This document shows, piece after piece, positions 60,209-64,000 of a stretch of DNA of 64,000 nucleotides (position 1 is its first letter; every line of letters begins with the position of its first letter). Under the pieces are notes generated by a model. It searched no databases. It was not told the DNA's origin and worked only from the letters and a program-made list of their open reading frames with translations. The stretch is from the NCBI GenBank assembly GCA_024742935.1, contig JANSXN010000001.1, forward strand, positions 37,613 to 101,612. The letters run 5' to 3'. Made by a program: the position numbers and the translations under genes. This DNA comes from Flavobacteriaceae bacterium (GTDB lineage Bacteria > Bacteroidota > Bacteroidia > Flavobacteriales > Flavobacteriaceae).

Positions 60209-60886
60209 ATGAGAATCGACATCATCACCGTTTTACCGGAATTACTCACAAGTCCTTTTGATGCTTCCATTTTAAAAAGAGCCATCGAAAAAGGATTGGT
60301 TGAAATTCACCTGCATAATTTGAGAGATTATGTTACAGATAATTACAAACAGGTGGATGATTATCAATTTGGTGGTGGTGCCGGAATGGTTATGATGATT
60401 GAACCCATTGATAAATGTATTAGTAAGCTTAAAAGCGAAAGGGATTATGACGAGGTAATTTATATGACTCCTGATGGTGAAACCTTAAAGCAACGAATGG
60501 CAAATCAACTTTCATTAAAGGAAAACCTCATCATACTCTGTGGGCATTACAAAGGAGTTGATCAGCGAGTGAGAGACCATTTTATTACCAAAGAAATTTC
60601 TATAGGCGATTATGTAATGAGTGGTGGTGAGCTGGGAGCGGCTGTTTTATGTGATACCATCATCAGATTAATTCCCGGTGTGTTGGGAAATGAGTCAAGC
60701 GCATTGACAGATTCCTTTCAAGATGATTTGCTGGCTCCGCCCATTTATACACGCCCTTCCGACTACAAAGGCTGGAAAGTACCTGAAATCTTATTGAGTG
60801 GCAACACGCCAAAAATTGAAGAGTGGCGTGAAGAGGAAGCCTACAAACGAACCCAACAAAAAAGACCTGATTTATTGAACGAATAA
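60209..60886 (+). CDS. trmD: tRNA (guanine-N1)-methyltransferase
   Basis: [64 protein letters not shown]. Confidence 0.97.
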   Translation: MRIDIITVLPELLTSPFDASILKRAIEKGLVEIHLHNLRDYVTDNYKQVDDYQFGGGAGMVMMIEPIDKCISKLKSERDYDEVIYMTPDGETLKQRMANQLSLKENLIILCGHYKGVDQRVRDHFITKEISIGDYVMSGGELGAAVLCDTIIRLIPGVLGNESSALTDSFQDDLLAPPIYTRPSDYKGWKVPEILLSGNTPKIEEWREEEAYKRTQQKRPDLLNE

Positions 60887-60922
60887 TTATTCAGTAAGGC
60901 TATAAAATTAAATTTAAATATT

Positions 60923-60930
60923 TATATTTG
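60923..60930 (+). promoter_or_regulatory. Bacteroidetes -7 box (TATATTTG) upstream of rplS
   Basis: TATATTTGCACCCGC, same context as the tRNA-Phe promoter. Confidence 0.6.
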
Positions 60931-60935
60931 CACCC

Positions 60936-60949
60936 GCATTGAAAAATGC
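60936..60949 (+). promoter_or_regulatory. Small hairpin at the 5' end of the rplS leader
   Basis: GCATT-GAAA-AATGC, GNRA tetraloop. Confidence 0.45.
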
Positions 60950-61014
60950 AATCACTTCAACCTCTGGCGAAAATCGTGAATGTTGTTTTGATTTTAATTC
61001 CAACATAAGTAACA

Positions 61015-61365
61015 ATGGAAGATTTAGTAAAATTTGTACAAGACGAATTCGTTTCCAAAAAAGAATTCCCAAAATTTAGTGCCGGTGATACCATCACGGT
61101 ATATTATGAAATTAGAGAAGGTGAAAAAACAAGAACACAGTTCTTTAGAGGAGTTGTGATTCAGTTAAGAGGAACCGGTTCTTCACAAACCTTTACCATC
61201 AGAAAAATGTCTGGAGATGTTGGTGTAGAACGTATCTTCCCAATCAACCTCCCGGCATTGCAAAAAATTGAAATCAATAAAAAAGGTAGTGTTCGCAGAA
61301 AACGTATTTTCTACTTCAGAGAACTTACCGGTAAGAAAGCAAAAATTAAAGAAAAAAGAAGTTAA
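61015..61365 (+). CDS. rplS: 50S ribosomal protein L19
   Basis: FSAGDTITVYYEIREGEKTRTQFFRGVVIQLRGTGSSQTFTIRKMSGDVGVERIFPI. Confidence 0.97.
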   Translation: MEDLVKFVQDEFVSKKEFPKFSAGDTITVYYEIREGEKTRTQFFRGVVIQLRGTGSSQTFTIRKMSGDVGVERIFPINLPALQKIEINKKGSVRRKRIFYFRELTGKKAKIKEKRS

Positions 61366-61392
61366 TTTTTCTTTATCATCAACAAAAATGAG

Positions 61393-61417
61393 GCCTCGTT
61401 ATACGAGGCTTTTTTTA
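61393..61417 (+). terminator. Intrinsic terminator of rplS
   Basis: GCCTCG-TTATA-CGAGGC-TTTTTTT. Confidence 0.9.
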
Positions 61418-61474
61418 TGAACTATTGTTGATAACCCCGGTGAATAAGTTGTTGATTTCTAATAGCCTGAAAAA

Positions 61475-61505
61475 TTTGTATATTAAAAAGGAGACACTAT
61501 ATTTG
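61475..61505 (+). promoter_or_regulatory. Bacteroidetes promoter with exact consensus, no downstream ORF
   Basis: TTTG (61475-61478), 19 nt, TATATTTG (61498-61505). Confidence 0.75.
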
Positions 61506-61514
61506 AATATCAAA

Positions 61515-61783
61515 ATTACAATTCGAAGCAGTTAACACTAAATTGAAAAGGCATTTTGATCTTAATTTAAGTTCTTTGTCAAACTTTTTTATTTGCTTGA
61601 AATGCCAGTTCAAATCTCAGGATTACCGATTTGGCACTAGAATAAAAAAGCGTGGATAAAACTTTAATTTTGAAAACCGGTTTTCGGATTGGTGATTAGG
61701 AATTTTAAGTTGAAGTCCGTAAAATAGTTCACGATACAGGATCTGTAATAATCCTGTCTTGTCATCGCAAGATGAGTCGGCAA
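61515..61783 (+). repeat. Tandem module 1
   Basis: Starts attacaattcGAAGCAGTTAACACTAAATT, ends TTCACGATACAGGA...TCCTGTCTTGTCATCGCAAGATGAGTCGGCAA. Confidence 0.75.
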
Positions 61784-61801
61784 AGAGTTGTTTTATTTAA
61801 A

Positions 61802-62060
61802 AATACAGTTTGAAGCAGTTAACACTAAATTAAAATGTATTTTTTGACAAAGTGTCTTACTTTATGATGACTTTTACCGTTTGCCTGAGTATCATCTGGG
61901 TTTTCCGAAATTCAGCTCTGGTATGAGAATGTAAGAGTCAGGATAAAATCAAGTTTAAATACCCTTAGGGGTCGTTAAATGACGGTTTTAATCCAGTGAG
62001 GTAATTCACGATACAGGACTCATAATGATCCTGTCTTGTCATCGCAAGATGAGTCGGCAA
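61802..62060 (+). repeat. Tandem module 2
   Basis: Same 5' and 3' conserved blocks as module 1, diverged interior. Confidence 0.75.
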
Positions 62061-62075
62061 CGAATTATTATCAAG

Positions 62076-62107
62076 AAAGCCATCCACCTCTCGAGGCGGA
62101 TGGCTTT
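62076..62107. terminator. Strong terminator-like hairpin (possibly bidirectional)
   Basis: AAAGCCATCC-A-CCTC-TC-GAGG-C-GGATGGCTTT then T. Confidence 0.75.
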
Positions 62108-62317
62108 TGTCATTTAGTGGGTTTTGATATGATGCTTTGGAAATTGTTGGAGTATAATTATATATTGAATCCACCCCGATACCGCACTCCCGAAACTTAG
62201 AGGGCATCCTTTGGTTACCTGTTATCATTAAAAATTCTTCTCCACAACACAAAACGTAAGTTTTTGTAGCCGGGATGCTCTAAAAAAGTAACTATTTTAT
62301 TTCTGAAAATAAATCAC

Positions 62318-64000
62318 TTAATCCTGCCCGGCCAGCTGCTTAAATTTTCCTTTGCTTTTTCTAATGCGCACAGCAACCACTTTGTATTCAGGGCACTTGG
62401 CTTCAGAGTCGTGTACATCACCGGTAATCATATTAATCATTATTTCAGGAAAATGGAAGGTCGTGCTCAATACTCCTTGTTTAACCTCGTCAGTGATTCG
62501 GGCTTTGACATCCACTTTTCCTCGGGGTGACTCCACACAAACATAATCTCCTTCAGAAATAAAATGTGCTGAGGCGTCTGCCGGGTGTATCATCAAATAA
62601 TCATCTCCCAGTAGTTCTTCATTGGATGTTCTGCGTGTCATTGCGCCACAATTGTAATGCTCCAGCTCTCGGTTTGTGGTAAGTATGTATGGATAGTCTT
62701 TTGCGTTTTCAACCAATTCCTGGGTTTCGCGCCAGGGTTTAAAAATAAATTGACCTTTACCTATTTTAAAGGTTTCCTTGTGAAGAATTTGAGTGTCTGT
62801 TCCATCTTTTGCAACCGGCCATTGTTTTCCGTTTTTGCCTAAATTTTCCCATGTGATCCCTGCAAAGAAAGGAACAATTTGCGAAATTTCTTCCAACATT
62901 GTTTTGGGGTCATAATCAGGTTGTGGATAGCCCATTCGGTTCATTATATCTACAATAATTTGCCCGTCTGCTTTTGCCATTCCTGCAGGTTTTACAACTT
63001 GTCTTACCGCTTGAACACGTCGTTCACCATTGGTAAACGTGCCACTCTTTTCTAAAAAGGATGCTCCGGGAAGAACTACATCAGCATATTTTGCTGTTTC
63101 GGTCATAAACAATTCCTGAACAATCACTAAATCTGTATTTTCCAGGGCATTAATCACTTTTTGTGTGTTGGGGTCTGTTTGAACAATATCCTCACCAATC
63201 ACCCAAAGGGCTTTGAGTTTTCCCTTGAGTGCCGCATCAAACATTTCAGGAATTTTATAGCCAATGTGGCTGGGGACATCAACACCATAAAATGTGTTGT
63301 AAAGTTTATTAACTTCAGGTTTTGTAATGTCTAAATATCCGGCACCTTGATGCGGCTGAACACCCATATCTGCACTGCCTTGCACGTTGTTTTGACCGCG
63401 CAACGGATTTACGCCCACGCCTCTTCTACCAATATTTCCGGTTAGTAAGGCTAAATCAGCAATCTGCATCACAGTGAATGTGCCCTGAGAGTGTTCGGTA
63501 ACTCCTAAACCGTGAAATGACATCGCGTTAGGTGCTTTCGCGTAAGCAATTGCAGCTTCTTTTACAAGATTTCTATCAACTCCACTTACCTGTTCAATAT
63601 GGTCTAAATCTATTGCCTTTATTTCCTCAATGAAGTCATCATAACCCTCTGTGCGCGTTTCAATAAATGAGGTATCGACGAGACCTTCTTCAATGATATA
63701 ATACATCATCATATTAAGCACGGCAACATTGGTACCGGGTCTTAGCGGGATGTGATAGGTGGCATATTTTGCCAATTCTGTGCGTCGGGGGTCAATGACG
63801 ATGGACACATTTCCGGTTTTCATAGCAAACTGTTTCATTTTTGCTCCCGTCACCGGATGTGCATCAGTGGGATTTGCGCCAATCACAAGTATGCAATTGG
63901 TATCTTTGATATCATCTATAGAGTTTGTGGCTGCACCGGTCCCAAAAGTTCTTTGCATTCCCAGTGCTGTAGGTGAATGACATACCCGCGCACATCCATC
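62318..64000 (-). CDS. Molybdopterin oxidoreductase, formate dehydrogenase alpha-subunit-like (5' part outside the window)
   Basis: Open frame continues to the window edge (DGCARVCHSPTALGMQRTFGTGAATNSIDDI); IGANPTDAHPVTGAKMKQ, MSFHGLGVTEHSQGT, NPLRGQNNVQGSADMG. Confidence 0.93.
   Translation of the reverse strand, partial: DGCARVCHSPTALGMQRTFGTGAATNSIDDIKDTNCILVIGANPTDAHPVTGAKMKQFAMKTGNVSIVIDPRRTELAKYATYHIPLRPGTNVAVLNMMMYYIIEEGLVDTSFIETRTEGYDDFIEEIKAIDLDHIEQVSGVDRNLVKEAAIAYAKAPNAMSFHGLGVTEHSQGTFTVMQIADLALLTGNIGRRGVGVNPLRGQNNVQGSADMGVQPHQGAGYLDITKPEVNKLYNTFYGVDVPSHIGYKIPEMFDAALKGKLKALWVIGEDIVQTDPNTQKVINALENTDLVIVQELFMTETAKYADVVLPGASFLEKSGTFTNGERRVQAVRQVVKPAGMAKADGQIIVDIMNRMGYPQPDYDPKTMLEEISQIVPFFAGITWENLGKNGKQWPVAKDGTDTQILHKETFKIGKGQFIFKPWRETQELVENAKDYPYILTTNRELEHYNCGAMTRRTSNEELLGDDYLMIHPADASAHFISEGDYVCVESPRGKVDVKARITDEVKQGVLSTTFHFPEIMINMITGDVHDSEAKCPEYKVVAVRIRKSKGKFKQLAGQD

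Larger units (their letters stand above)
61510..62108 (+). ncRNA. Putative structured non-coding RNA of about 600 nt, tandem-module type
   Basis: Promoter at 61475, no plus-strand ORF in the supplied track, two homologous modules with conserved hairpins, terminator-like hairpin at 62076; boundaries approximate. Confidence 0.5.

Noticed and set aside
61965-62252. 95-aa minus-strand ORF (MCCGEEFLMITGNQRMPSKF...)
   Set aside because: Overlaps tandem module 2 and the terminator-like hairpin, has no recognisable domain, and is more likely chance translation of structured non-coding sequence

Overview
This 64 kb window appears to be chromosome from a Flavobacteriia-type member of the Bacteroidetes. 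The assignment rests on TTTG-N18/19-TAnnTTTG promoters, GYDIA-family GHMP kinase, OstA-like, DUF349 and DUF3810 proteins, and low GC. It is densely coding. I saw no rRNA, CRISPR array, prophage or transposase, and one tRNA (tRNA-Phe, GAA). Housekeeping genes include mevalonate enzymes, coaX, spoT/relA, fur, purA, aroE, dapF, htrA, gapdh, trmD, rplS and a partial formate-dehydrogenase-like alpha subunit. The main accessory region (about 18.7-31.7 kb) is an extended arsenosugar-biosynthesis locus: CMD/peroxidase-like protein, radical SAM ArsS, rhodanese, DUF2064/TIGR04282-type glycosyltransferase plus a degenerate paralogue, purine nucleoside phosphorylase, ArsM, a PiT transporter, two DUF547 proteins, a TIGR04283-type glycosyltransferase, a GH113-like protein and an FAD-oxidoreductase/polyferredoxin pair. 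The strongest candidate for something undescribed is a non-coding transcription unit at about 61.48-62.11 kb, between rplS and the formate dehydrogenase gene. It has an exact Bacteroidetes promoter, two diverged tandem modules of about 260-270 nt that each end in the same double-hairpin block, and a strong terminator-like hairpin. A 46-bp nested dyad in the divergent intergenic region at 28.64 kb and several short REP-like palindromes are also reported. All family calls come from reading motifs; no database search was run.
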